Source of the DNA: Spinacia oleracea
Taxonomy: Eukaryota; Streptophyta; Magnoliopsida; Caryophyllales; Amaranthaceae
Direction of reading: 5' to 3'
NCBI RefSeq assembly: GCF_020520425.1
Contig: NC_079491.1
Coordinates: 9,473,143 to 9,537,142, forward strand
DNA length: 64,000 bases
In this document: positions 48,207-61,100 of the stretch, piece after piece
Numbering within the stretch: position 1 is the first letter of the stretch
How the letters are laid out: each line of letters begins with the position of its first letter
Position numbers and translations under genes: made by a program
The notes under the pieces: model-generated
What the model was told of the DNA's origin: nothing
The model's input: only the letters and a program-made list of their open reading frames with translations
The model's database searches: none

Positions 48207-49025
48207 TTACCTTGAATCATATGTTTCTTTAGAATCAATGTATGATTGTCGATCATCTACGGTATCAAAGTACGGGTGCATGTCATTGTAATCCTGAAAT
48301 GCATCCTGCTGATTCGCCGTTGATTCTGATGTCACCACCAACTGTGATTGTATAGGCATCATATTCCCATTATCATTGTCGCTGCTATTGTTATTATCAT
48401 CACCTCCTTGTTGTTGGATCCACATCGAGTTCAACACAGTTTCTTTAACATCAAAATAACCAGAGTTATATGGACTGCTACTGCTAGAATACGAGTGATT
48501 CTGCGAAACAGGTACCATATTATCTGAATTGTACTGTTGTTCATGAACCAAAGTATTAAGGGGGTAACAGGACAAATCATTGTTAATTGGGGGTGCCATT
48601 CCCAACTGTAACTGTGAAGCCGCGTTAAAATCAGTAAATGGAACACCATTAGATGAAACTGGCTGTTGTTGTTCGTGTTGGTTCCGGTACAGGTTAAGTA
48701 TGGAATGAACAGATAAAAGTTCTTGCTCACATTGATGAATTTGATTTTTTAAGAGTTGAATTACCTCAACACATCCAAACACCGGGAAACGATCACGAAC
48801 ATTGGCTTGGTAAATGATGGAACTCATTGCTTCATTTTGTTGGGTTGGGTGTAGGATTTGTAGTAGTTTTTGGATCTTTTTAACCCCAAAAAGTTTATGG
48901 ACATTCAAGAACATTTTATGTTGATCAGGAGGGAAGTAAGGGGCGAGTATGCAGTCCGGTGCGCACTTCCTCCGTTGGTATTTGCACGCGGCGCAAGCTT
49001 GGTTGCTGCCACCTTTAAGGGTCAT
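48207..49025 (-). CDS. LOB-domain (LBD) transcription factor, LBD22/LBD27-like, single exon
   Basis: Encodes 272 aa from the ATG at 49025 (codons to the stop at 48207); an upstream in-frame ATG at 49058 would add 11 residues, but family members start just before the zinc motif. The LOB domain spans about residues 9-105: zinc-binding C11-x2-C14-x6-C21-x3-C25 in QACAACKYQRRKCAPDC, then LAPYFPPDQ, a GAS-like block (HKLFGVKKIQKLL) and SIIYQANVRDRFPVFGC. The C-terminal half is Gln/Ser/Asn-rich and low-complexity, typical of a regulatory tail. LBD proteins are plant-specific DNA-binding regulators of organ boundaries, pollen and root development; the KYQRRK and FGV features suggest the LBD22/LBD27 branch by memory, not by tree. 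Many LBD genes have an intron after the LOB domain; none is needed here. A truncated copy lies at 37010-37616. Confidence 0.92.
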   Translation of the reverse strand: MTLKGGSNQACAACKYQRRKCAPDCILAPYFPPDQHKMFLNVHKLFGVKKIQKLLQILHPTQQNEAMSSIIYQANVRDRFPVFGCVEVIQLLKNQIHQCEQELLSVHSILNLYRNQHEQQQPVSSNGVPFTDFNAASQLQLGMAPPINNDLSCYPLNTLVHEQQYNSDNMVPVSQNHSYSSSSSPYNSGYFDVKETVLNSMWIQQQGGDDNNNSSDNDNGNMMPIQSQLVVTSESTANQQDAFQDYNDMHPYFDTVDDRQSYIDSKETYDSR

Positions 49026-49643
49026 TTCTCTGAACAACCCAACCCAACAACCCCCCACCCCAAAAAACTCTAAATTTGATCAGAATTTGTTTTCTTATAC
49101 CTTATACAAAAGTTTAAAAGTAGAAATATGAAACAAGATGTGAGTTTCTGGAAACTGAAGCAACTAACAGATTGATTATTTGTTTGTTAGTTTGTTGTAG
49201 TTTGTTTTTTGGGTTGTTTTGTTTTTGTGATCTGAAACAGTCTTAAAATAACCGAAAATATTGGAGGTAAAAAAAAAAAACAAAAAAACTTGGTAAAAAG
49301 GGAAAGATTGGAAGTTGTAACTGTATTTTACTGAACTTGGTTTTAAGAAATCTGACCGTTGGGAGGTCAACTAATGAGAAATTTTTAGGAGAATCCTATA
49401 ATTTCGTGAAAAGTAGAATATAGAATATAGTTTCTGAATTAGCATTTGCTCTCACTTGTTCACTTTGTTAGTTTGTTATAGCTTTTGGTCCTCTCTATTT
49501 CTTACTTGTTTTCGAGGATACAAAGTCAATATTATTGTGAGGCCATATTTATAATACGACTGCTTTGTTTTCTGGTAAATATTTCCCTACTTATACGTAA
49601 AGGTGGACTTTGGCATAATCGCTTTTGACTTTCAAAGCATATA
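49026..49643 (-). promoter_or_regulatory. Upstream region of the LBD gene
   Basis: No other gene. A TATA-like TATAAATA on the minus strand (plus 49546-49553) could serve as a promoter with a long, roughly 490-base leader. A poly(A)/poly(C-A) tract lies near 49268. Position and motif only. Confidence 0.3.
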
Positions 49644-49912
49644 CTTCATCCATTCGTAATTATATTCTTGTTTGATTAAAAATACGGATTTCATGGATAA
49701 GTTAAATATAGTACGTTGGTAATTTGTTTGCATAAAAAGAACATAATATAAAACATGGCAAAGTGGACTATATTACATAGAAAAGTTGACTATAATACAT
49801 ATTTTTGTTGTGTTGTGTTTTCGATGCATTTAAAGTAACATAGTACATGAAAAAGTGAAAAATATAATGACCAAAAAATAAAAACAGGACTATAATTATG
49901 GGACAGAAATAG
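49644..49912. mobile_element. Decayed mariner-type MITE
   Basis: CTTCATCCATTCGTAATTAT and the inverted ATAATTATGGGACAGAAATAG match loosely, with TA on both sides. Confidence 0.45.
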
Positions 49913-50012
49913 TACTATATAGTACTACATATATATTAGGGAGTACATTTTATTTTTTTATAAGATAAGAAGAAAAAACTTAGGAGCCCCTCCGCACGAG
50001 GGTAACTCCTAA

Positions 50013-50324
50013 GAGCATCTCCAATGGTTGTAGCTAGGGACTAGCTTGAAATTTATAAAAGTTTCAAGCTAATAGCTAGACCATTGGAGTGAAGATAATA
50101 AATTAGCTTGGCCAAGCAAATTAGCTTAAACAAGCTAATTTGCTTGACAACTAGCTCCCAAATTTTTCAAATAAATAATTGACAAGTGGAATAAGTAGGA
50201 CCAATTTAAATAACAAGCTATTTGCTAGCCATTGAAGCATAAATTAGCTATACAATAAAATAGCTTAAAATCTTATGTGGCATAACAAGCTAATTGTCAA
50301 ACTAGCTTGCCATTAGAGATGCTC
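50013..50324. mobile_element. Tourist/PIF-Harbinger-like MITE (312 bp), TSD TAA
   Basis: Ends GAGCATCTCCAATGG and CCATTAGAGATGCTC, flanked by TAA at 50010-50012 and 50325-50327. The interior repeats AGCTAATTTGCTTGG-like words. A three-base TAA/TTA target is characteristic of PIF/Harbinger. Confidence 0.85.
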
Positions 50325-50354
50325 TAAGTAATCATCATTTACAATGGACTCTAA

Positions 50355-51130
50355 CTACGGACTGTTACTAAAATCAATATACATAGAATGGGACACGAGA
50401 TGACCAACGTTTGCAATCCAGTCTGCCGCTCTGTTGGCTTCTCTGTACACGTGTTGAATCTGAACATTTTGGAATTGCTGAAGAAGCAATTGGATGTCTT
50501 GAACAATGTTTTGTAGCTTCCAAGGCGTTTTCCAGACCTTTTTCACCGTATTAATAACAAGCAAGTTATCGCCTTCGATGTGAAGATTTTGAATACCAAG
50601 ACGGATCGCTTCTTGAGTGCCTATGTGAAGAGCCAAAGCTTCTGCCATGAAAAGACTTTACCATTGCTATCTCTGATGATGACACCTGCTGCTGCTGAAA
50701 GGAATTTGCAAGAACCGTCGAAATTGAGTTTGTAGGCTCCCGTGGGGGAGGAAACCATCTTACCAAGACGGGAGAAGGGGTATGAATGGTAGGAAAGGTG
50801 GAGTTGTTTGAAAGGGGGTACCTCTAACTTGTTGGGAGTCAATATGGAGCCAGAGCTCACATTCCTTGTAGGCATTAGGGAGTACATAATATGGCGTAGC
50901 CTATCTTGGATGGACAAGAGTATTAATACGGAGTAGTAGATTGTTGTATAGAAACCAAAAGAAACTTTATAACTACACTATGCATTCTTTATTTGAATTA
51001 AAAAAAACATTCTTCATCATCATAGACTTGGGGGTAATCAACCAAGGCCCATATTTTGTTCTTTACTCTAAAGGAGCCCCAAAAAAGAACATGATCGAAA
51101 AAATGAGTGATGTTATGCCATGCCCATAAC
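50355..51130 (-). pseudogene. LINE-type reverse-transcriptase tail: RNase H domain remnant
   Basis: 50355-50648 (minus) reads AEALALHIGTQEAIRLG, then IEGDNLLVIN and a C-terminal HVYREANRAADWIAN, the pattern of the RNase H domain at the end of plant non-LTR retrotransposons. The N-terminal half (LNFDGSCKF, AAGVIIRDSNGKV) is in another frame at 50649-50770, so a frameshift lies near 50640. Upstream sequence to about 51130 carries faint zf-RVT-like content with stops. The 3' side is interrupted by the MITE at 50013-50324. A cellular RNase H-like gene is possible but less likely given the frameshift and the missing upstream gene. Confidence 0.7.
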
Positions 51131-51930
51131 ACCGGGTTTTGCTACAAGAATAGACACACTAGTACTGTGTAGTATGGAAATATTTTTGGCACACCCACTG
51201 TGAGACGGTCTTCCGTACTCTACTCACAAGCTGGTGTGCGAAAATCAGTTTCCTATATTACGGATACTACAATCAATCTGCTAATTTCTTCATCATCAAA
51301 ATTCTCATATAAAATAGTTATTCTGGCCTGCAACAAGTTCCATGGGATACCAGTATCTATACAAAAAATTCCCCACATTTTCTTCTCTTTGTCCAAGGGC
51401 ATGCTCACTCTTTTTAGCCGGTGAACGCGAGCAGACGAATCAACCGTAAGTTAAATACTTCGTATATATTTGTTGTTTCCGAATAGCAGGCGGTAAATCA
51501 TCTTTGCTATAAACCATAATGATAATTGCAGCCAGTTTGGTATTCTCCAACTTCCCTCAGAACCACTATATAAGGCAAGTACGCTTGTATACTTTGAACC
51601 TCTCATCAACAATTTACATTGTAGGGGCCGACGATGGCTGATGCTCCTCCATTTACCAATAACACTGCACAGCAGTAGGTTAAAGCATCTACCAATATCA
51701 TGTCAGTATTGTTTCGGCTCCGTTCTAAGAATAGGTGTTGTATCAGATACTCTTAGCAAAACTTTTATCTTTCTAATCCTCTTTCTAGCAGAAATTAGGA
51801 TTTCAATCATCCAACTTTTCCAACTTTCTGAAAGATATTAGTGACTTACGGATTCAAAACGCTCTCAGCAAGCCATTATTTAGGCGTAAACCTCTCATTC
51901 TTCAACTACAATGACCAGCCCTGAAATCAT
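51131..51930. other. Intergenic region downstream of the UCH-like gene
   Basis: Small open frames without recognisable content. The right part should contain the 3' UTR of the minus-strand gene ending at 51931; no polyadenylation signal could be chosen with confidence. Confidence 0.35.
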
Positions 51931-54900
51931 TCAGTTTGTCGCTTCATAAAAGAGAACTTGAGGTTGTAAATGCCCTCTTTCACACATGGAAAGGACCTCC
52001 TCCCAGGTGCCGATAACCTGATGAGCAAACATCCACCCCGAGTTCAGGAATGAAAAGAAACAATGAAAACTGTGGATGGTAAGGAAAAAAAAAGAAAAGA
52101 GGTTACCTTCACTGTCTTGTCATCATACATAATCCATCTCTCATGGTCATGATTATAAGCAAAGCAATGATAATGTTGACCATAGTAGCAAACCTGCAAA
52201 TCAAGGGGAAAACTTTCAAGATAAGTAAAAAAAACACCAGTGAATGAAAAGGTATTACGAAGCCGATGACTAGAACTCTAGAAGCATGTTAAAATCAAGT
52301 GAAAAGGAAATAAGAGCTTCAATCACGTGTTATATCTAAGACGGACATGACAGGAAACGCCACAGGCAATACTCCGCAAAAGCCAAAAGAGAAGCGGAGG
52401 CTATAATTGGCTTCCATAAAAGAGGCAAACTGAAGATATAATACAGTACCTTTCCAACCAAATCAGTCACTAAATGATGACAATTGCAGACTACCATAAA
52501 ATGCCTTTCATACCCTCCTAACGCACTCATAATCGCTCTATAAATCATCTAAAACAGTAGTTGAACTAGCCCATCTAATACCAAAGAGTCTGCCAAAGAT
52601 TACTCTCCATATTATAATGCTACAGAAGTGAACCCTCTCTGCACTAGCATTTCACCAAGTACACACATGAGACAACAGTACTATGTTGGGCCTTCAAACA
52701 TGCAATTTTCTCACAAGTCACAAGTGTCAAGCTTATCCAACCTAATAACCACACAAACAATCACACTCACACTCACTTTGCTTCCATAGCCTTAAGAGGA
52801 AAAAATTAGAAACCTTCGGACGTGGATATGTAAAAGGTCCTTTTATCTTGGGTCTCCTTTAATGAAATAAATTCAGGGAGTTCTCCTAGTCCTACTCGTG
52901 AAGATTCCTTCAAGAATGAAAAAAGGTGCATCACATCGTAAGGATGTTTTGGTCAAGTAGCAAAAAAGGTTAATCCCAAAGTCTAGAATGCAAAATGATT
53001 CCACTGGGTACCAAGAAAGATTAGAAAGACTAGGAGTCTCCAATCCATCTAGGGTAATTACCTTCACAATTCAGCTTGATTCCACAACTTGCCTGGAGAT
53101 CAGAGGCCCTTTTAAGAGTACACCCAATTTAGTAACTACCCCTATGCAGATAGGTCTTTTTCAAAAGCCACTTCAATTGATGTGCACCATGCTTGCTGAT
53201 AATGTTGTCATTGCTATTTGCAAGTTGCTGGAAATTGGGAGTTTCCTTTTTCAGAAAAATCTTTGATTTCGATCACTCCAAATTACTGAAGAAGTTTTCA
53301 AAGCAATGTATACCAAATTACCAAAGCATAGAGGTGTCAACAACTATCCATATTATTCCCACTCTCTCCAAACCTATCCATTTACTCGAAAGATCAATCT
53401 GCTCCAGGATATCTGAGGGAATCAGCTGAAGCCATTCCCCGCTTAATGATGCATTCAGTCTTCAGACACCAAGCTACCAAACCCTAGACTTTCTCATTTA
53501 GGCTTACGAATAAATTGTCAATTAACTAAGGCCGGGTATGAAAGTTGAAAAGGGTAATTAAAGTTGAAATGTCTTTGATCTTGCCGATGTGGTAGGACAC
53601 GTTCATATCAATACAGGGGTCTATGGTACGTATTTCAGGATATGATACTAAATTAAATTACATTTAGTAGCATATTTATCATGCTACTAAATTAAGTTTT
53701 GCTAAGAATGTGAATGTAATGTAGGATTTCACCTCACGATGCTTGGACTAGGATACAGGTCGAGTATGGATACGAAAGTCTGACATGGGAAATTCTAAAT
53801 TCAGAGGCAATGAGGGGTTTAAGAGTACAAGTATTGGATATAGACTCTGACACAACATTTCAAAAGATACATATTTATATACTACGTAAGCTTTTTTTAT
53901 TAATTTTATGTGTTCAGAAAATTTTAAGTTAGTATAATTCAAAATTAATAAATAAGTTACAAGGAGCATAAAAGAACAAACTAATATATCTTCCTATAAA
54001 GAAAGAAATTTACAGGAGCATAAAGATAATAAAGGGCGACCTAGTATGCCATGTCACAAAATTTAATTGAAAGGAAAGGGTCTTATACAGTACTACACTA
54101 CTACACTATTACTTAATTTTGAATTGAAAGAAAAGGGTCGTATACAGTACTACACTACTACTAAACCAAGAAACTATCAACCAAAAAAAGTTTTTAAAAC
54201 GACTGACAATATTTCAATTTCTATATGCAACACTTTCTCAAAAGCCAACAGTCAAGAGCCAAATAGCACAGCTTTCCAATATAATTTCTCTCCTTTCGAA
54301 AAGGTAGAAAGGACCATAACATAAGTACTTCCTCCGTTATTTTTAGTTGCAGCGTTTATATGTTTCTGCTTGCCAACACATAAATTCAACCATTAATATC
54401 TTAGTTACTAAATATTGCAAAAGGTTGATACTTTAAAAGTATATATTGAGACGAAACTAACAAGATCTCAAACTATGTTTCTTTCTTTAGTATAATCACT
54501 AAAGCCACTTATTTTAACTTATTTGGACTTCATACAAAAATAAGTTCAGACAAAATAAAAAAAATTCAAGACAATTTGACACAAAATAAATTTTTTCAGA
54601 CAAAGTAAGTTCAGATAAAATAAATTCGGATTAAAAATTTCAGACAAAATAAGTTGAACCAAACAGAGCCCAAGTGAATAGTGTAAAAGTCAAAATGTTG
54701 CAACTAAAAATAAACGGAGGAAGTATGTTGCTACATTATACGAGATTCACCGTTAAGACCTAGATACAGATACATACCACAGACACCAGACGATGCACAT
54801 GCTTGGGATCTAGACCACGGTAAAGAACATTGATGTCTATCTCAGTAGACAAGGCTGCCAAGGTCGCTGTTATGTCATCAACACTCTCGCATGTATTTTG

Positions 54901-57900
54901 CCAACCAAGAACTGCAAGACAAAAAAGGAAATCAAATACAGGTTTCCACGAGCAGTTTACAAAACACCAAGATGCTAAATGCAAAAAAGAAATAATTTTC
55001 AAAGAGCAGAGAGAATCTAGAAGTAACCTGTAGTAAAGATATGAGGAGGATTCGAGAGAATGTGATGAATATGATTAAACTTCCCACACCCACCACCTTC
55101 TAAGTCACAAGCTAATTGATGGTTCATCTCAACAAAGTTTAACAGCTCATCGAATGAATTTTCTGCATACATTACCTGAAATATAGTAGGGAGTTAACAA
55201 AAGCTATGAAGAATGGACAAAATTGTTTGAGTCCTAATCAGAAAAAGGAAACGCAGCATAAGACAAGAAAATAGTTTTTTGTATACAATAATGTCACACT
55301 AAAAGACATGCCTTCATTGTTCGCAGGGCACTGGCATTAATATTATGAAAGAAAGAAGTGTACTTCAGATGCCTGGACTCCAAACCACAATTATAGCAAT
55401 TCATTCGTTCGAAGATGTCCATTCCAAATAGAGTATGTGCTATACAAGAAGGGCTGGAACAATCCCAAGACCCCAAGCAGTTGCTTTCTACTGATTCACT
55501 ATCAGAACTGCCTGGACCAGAAATAAATGATCGATGCAGGCATTCAAATATTACTGCCAACACTTCGGAAGCATCATTCATTTCGCCCTGTTAATTGCAG
55601 GAAACTGGATCAGTCTCAAAAAAAAAAAATATACCCTTACAGGAGAAAAATTAGTTTTGAAATAACTAAACAAAAAATCTAATATTGTCCGCTATCCTCC
55701 GCTATAAATCCAGTATTCACTTACCTCCTGAAAGAAATTACTTTCTGGATATAGATTACTCAGGGCAATCCTCAAAGTAGTAGCGGCCACTGGTTCGCTT
55801 TTTGTACCGTCAGATGCAACACTTAAGGCTGTTAAAATATCAAACAATGCACAAACAACACAAGGATCTCCCACATGAATATGCTCAGCCGGTGATCTTC
55901 TCAAAAACTCATCTCGAAATCGCTTAAGATGCCACAGGGACTACAAACAGCCAGTTGAAAAATCAGGCCAAACTAGCTGCAGGCAGCTGAAGTGAAAATA
56001 AATGTCAAGTGAGCGATTTTACAAACCTGAATGATCACGTTTAAGAAACAATTGTATTCACCAATTTCATTCTGCAGTCCTGCACCTACAGAATCCATTT
56101 CATTCACGTTTACGCTAATCAATTCACCCGTTTCTGTTCCCAAGAAATCCCCATTCTGCATTTGTTGTACCACCCTAGAATTTGGAACCAAAGGCAGGTT
56201 CTTACGGGATTGAAATGTATCTGGCACAAAAAATTCAGAAGAGATTTAATACTAAGATCCTCACTTGTTGAAGCCAATAGAGCGGGAATCAATAAGCACA
56301 ATGTTTAAAAAATCAAGGGGAAATCTAAAATTCAAGGGGAAATCTAAAATAATATATTAGCTCGCGATTTTCACTAATACCTCAATGTGTATATGTGAGT
56401 ATATCATATGACATTTAGATTTATAACTACTGCGTTCTTCTAAGCAACCACAATAATAGGTTAATGAAGCCATGATAATGACATGACCCAAAATCAGATT
56501 CCAGAGTTGACATAAAAGCAAAATTATGAAGTAATGTAAAGAAAGCATTGAGTTTAAAGAATTCACCAAAGACAAATAAACAAAAAAGAAATACTCACCT
56601 AAGCTAGGATGGGATACAATCTATAAAGAAGAAACGCCTTGGAGCAAAGTATTTGTAAGTGTGAGGTGCGACATATTCGTAATTAAAAACAATGATCTTT
56701 CACCCAAGTATAACTCACCAATATCTAATATACGGAGTACAACGCACGGACTCAATTGCAAAAAAATAACCAAGCGCCTACTCATTATATTTTAACAAGC
56801 AACAAAGAATAATATGGCTCCTATGTGTAACGAACCAACATCGAACAAGACAATCACCACCATAAAATTAAGGATGTTACAAATCAACTTGCACCTTACA
56901 ATATCAAAATTAAATACATCCATAACCCATATGCTTGTGGTTAACTAACAGAAAAAACATAAAGATATTCATGTACACACACGCACACATATACAGGAAA
57001 CTCTAATCCCATTTTCCATTCAAAAAATAACAATTTAGGTCAGAAATTAAGAACGTGTACCACAAATTCACAATAAATTAAATATCTTGCAATGAAAGCA
57101 AAAGGTTTTTACCTAAGCTTTGTCGTACAGCTTTCTTCAAGTCTGCTTGAAACCTTTCCTCCTCGTCTTCTTCAGCTTGTAATTGTCGAAGTGTCTTTGT
57201 CCCACCATCTCCAACTGATTTACATACAAGCTCAAAAATCATTAGTTCATTCCCAGAAACAGACCATAAACTGGCTAGGCGTTGAAAAAAATTCAGAGAG
57301 AAATAACCAACATTTCCATATGGTAAAACTTAATGTTGTCAGAGGGGGGAAGTTTCACTTCCAAAGAGTCCTTTTATATTCTCCAGTTCTTAATATGCCT
57401 AAGGTCCCTAAACACCATCTTTTCCTGTAGTTAGTTTAGAGTTTAGCAGTTTCATAATCCGCTGTCCTCACTTTTCTTCTTGGGTTACCCTTTAGCTCTC
57501 GAATTCTTATTCCTTATACCTAAAACCTGCTCTCGAGGGTTAACAACAGCTTAACAATTCCCTCAAACTCCTCTATACCCTCACATAAGGCCATGGAGGC
57601 ATGATCCAATCCTCACCATCACCATTACCACCATCTAAAGATCTACCAAAACTGTCAAGGAATAAAAGGAAATATAAAGGGTTTGATCTTGGAAGTACAA
57701 ATCAGGAAACAATATTTTTTTTCTTTTTCTATTGGATTAGTTGGATGCAACCATCCACCAAGACCACCAACTTGAGGTGGCAAAAAGGTTTACTTCGGAT
57801 CTATTTGTCCTGTGTCATGTTCAGGCAAAGAGTAGATTCTGTTCGACTGGGTTAGGTCAAACTCTCAGGTCAGGTATGTCTAATGAAAATTAGTTTACAA

Positions 57901-58093
57901 CGGAAAATTGATAAATAATTAAATATCACTCTATCATTCATAGTTTTCTGGTCCAATTCAGGTGCGGTCCGCAGTGATTTTCCTCCGCTCTCAACATATA
58001 TCACCCAAACCCATAAACTCGAGAATTAACAACTCAAAAAAGTTGACAAATTTTGGTCCAAGGCAACAAATCGCATCTGGGATACCACCTAAC

Positions 58094-58133
<40 letters not shown>

Positions 58134-61100
58134 GTAGAGAACATGGATGAAGTTGTCCACTAAGTTTCAACTTAGCCAACGGCAGGCGTATATATTTCAA
58201 TTTGTTAATAGTGGCAGGGCAAGAAACAGTAGAGAGGTTACTTGCAACTGCAATTAGTCATGCAGGAGAAAACGAAAGGGCAATGGGATATGACATCCTA
58301 GTTGATAGAAGACTTAGGAAATCTTACCACTGCGACTGAGACCATCATCCTGATTCCAGACTTGATCTTTTTGCTTTACATCAGCAGTTGAATTCTCAAC
58401 TTTAACATTCTCCTTTCCATAGGAATCAGCTTGATACCTTCCTTCTGTTAGTTTTGTGGAGCTCCTGCGCTTCCCTTTCCTTCCAACACGACGTTCAGAA
58501 GGCGAAACTCCATTTGGAATTTCTCCATCAGATGATCCTACAAAATGAGAGCCGCACATCCTCATCAATTCAGATGCAAAAGGCAACTTCTACATGAATC
58601 CTCTTTTTTTTATCATACCTGTGGTCTGTATAAATATGCCTTTAAGCAATCTCAAGCAAAGATATTTCTGAAAAAAAGAAAGCTATGATCTTTACCTTGT
58701 TTAAGACGACTTCTAGCACTTCTATCACACTCATCATTAGCAATACCAGCGCTATCACTGCCATCCCTCAGATTCCTCTCCAGACTATCTATATTTTTTT
58801 CGACAACGTTCTTCGACACCAGTTGGTCCTGCATTAAGTTGGAAGGAGTATTAATCCCACTAGAACTATTTTATTTTTATGAAACTAGGTGATATCATAT
58901 CCCAATTTAAATGCATTCCTTCTCCATAGAGACGAGGGCCAAAAAATAAAAGCCCCACTTAATTATTATATCCCAAAATTTTAAGACCAAAAGACAAGAA
59001 GGAAAAGGGATCATACTTGCTTAAAGGGTATAGCTACTATGGAGCTAGGATCCAAAGGAACATCGCCTATGTACAGCTCAACATTTTGAGAGGCTGCAAC
59101 AGCATTTCTTCTATGCTGCTCCGCAAGAAGCTTCTGTTTTGCCTCATTCTCTAGTCGTCTCTGATACTCCAAAGTTTCTTCAAGTTTTCTCTCTTCTGCC
59201 TCAAGCTCAATCTTTCTTCGAAATTCTTCCTCCTGTTCTTTAAGGCCATCGTCCCTTTTTAGGTCAGTTTCCACATTATCACCGTCGGATGAAACTCCAA
59301 GAGAGCTGCAGCAGAAATATACACATTATAATAATCTGTAAAATCACTTAGGTTACCAAACAAAGGTTAAAAGGAAGAATAAAATGAAAGAACTCGGCAA
59401 GAATGTCCTCTAACAGGTGACCAAATAAAGGCAGATGAATACGATAATTAGGCATACACATACAATTGTTCAGAAGGCTCAAGCTGCTCGTTAAAGCTGC
59501 CAACCTGCAGGAACATGAGAGTATCAAAAGAGTATGAAGACCCGCTCATGTTATCAAGATTGGAACAGAAATTGTATAAAGGAAAGCTACAAAACTTTGA
59601 GGGCATGGTAAAATTAGAAGCCTTGTAACTAGAAAGCATACTTTTAAATCCTTGCTTCTCCTGGAATCTTTATTTTTTTTCTTGTCCTTCATCTTTTCTT
59701 GTATTTGTTTTGGGTTGTCATTTCCACCTCCGCTGCCGTTCTTAGAATCAAGAGCCAGTTCTGCCAAGAATGCTTCTCTTGCTGCATCGGATTTCTCTGT
59801 GGCATCTTTCTCTGCGAGATCTTCCAAGTGTGCCTTTAAAAGATATACAAGACTTAGTAAGTTAAAAGTAGGTACATATCATATGGAACAAAGACAAACA
59901 AGGTCGGCACAAACCCGCATGAATGACTTCACAAGAGGCAATAATACAGAACGGTAATCAAAGGAAGAAACAGGTTCAAGCTTAAGCTCCAGTTGATGCA
60001 TGCTGGCCACATTCCGCAGTATTCTTGCATCAATTTTAGACAGCTGCATGGCTAAAAAGGTAAGATAACAATTCCTAAAAAAATACAGATTAGATTTGAC
60101 GGGAATCAACAAGCAAAAAACACCAACCTCCAAAGACATATGTTCCTTTTGTCTATGAAGAATAATCTCAATGCATGTGTCCACCTGATGAAGATAGTCC
60201 TTTGATCTCCAGTCATCTTCACCAGCTTCCAAGTCATACAAATGTGAAGTTACCCCACCGTAGGTGTCTTCGTATCCAAATTGATTAGCACTGAGAGTTT
60301 CCGCATCCTTCAAGACATTCGAGATGACATCCAGCTCCATCCTGTTGCTGACAAACATAACTTCGTTTTCACCTTCAACAAGCTCATCTCTGCGCTTCCT
60401 GAGGAGTGAATCATAGCTACGATAAGAAAATTCAGTAATGTGCTCCCTCTTTTTGCTTTCTTCCACACAAAGCTCCTCCAATCCTTGCAGAGCTTCTTCA
60501 TAGCCCAGATTCTCATATTTCCTATCGCATAAGCTCTGAAGATGGCCAAATTCCTTCTCCAGCATCTGCAGCAATTCCATACCTTGCTGTGATCTTTCTT
60601 CTCTAAGTCTGCACCATGTTGCTAGCTGTTCCCCACTAGAAGAGCCAGCATATATCCAGGACAAAAAAGAATCAGAACCAGATTGAACATCCTTCTCAGA
60701 GACACCAATAGAATATCCTAAACCCACAGCATTTTTTGTGGCATCAAAATTCAGTAAGCTCTCATCCAATAAGAGGGACGATGCATCATCATCGAGCATG
60801 ATTCTTTCCTCGCAATCAGAAACTTGGGAGCAGTTACTGGAATCATCTGGAGCGACTTTTTCGGGGTATCTACCTATACCACAAGCATAAGACACATCCT
60901 GCAAAAACTTAATTATCTTCTTCAGCGGTTCAGCTCCCAAAAAGCGCATGCACAGAGGGGTATTATCCACACCAGAGCTTAGAATCTGTGAGCCAGGATA
61001 AAGAGTATGTAACTCCTCCATGGTAGAGTGTATCACTTTATGGAGATGAGTCACAGCAAGACATCTATGCCTGATCAGCACTTGGAATAACAAGCTGATC

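Larger units (their letters stand above)
37617..48922. repeat. Tandem segmental duplication, copy B, interrupted by transposons
   Basis: Copy B begins at TTGCGAC (37616-37622), aligning with BTSL intron 1 at 25177-25183. It continues through intron 1 sequence broken by insertions at 38113-39662, 40300-41540, 41601-46035 and from 46262. A possible intron 2 fragment follows at 47222-47370, BTSL 3' flank at 47555-47962, and the LBD gene up to 48922. BTSL exons are missing; the coding part was either deleted or is unrecognisable. Confidence 0.85.

Noticed and set aside
48431-48730. 99-aa ORF inside the LBD gene in another frame
   Set aside because: Shadow frame of the LBD coding region.
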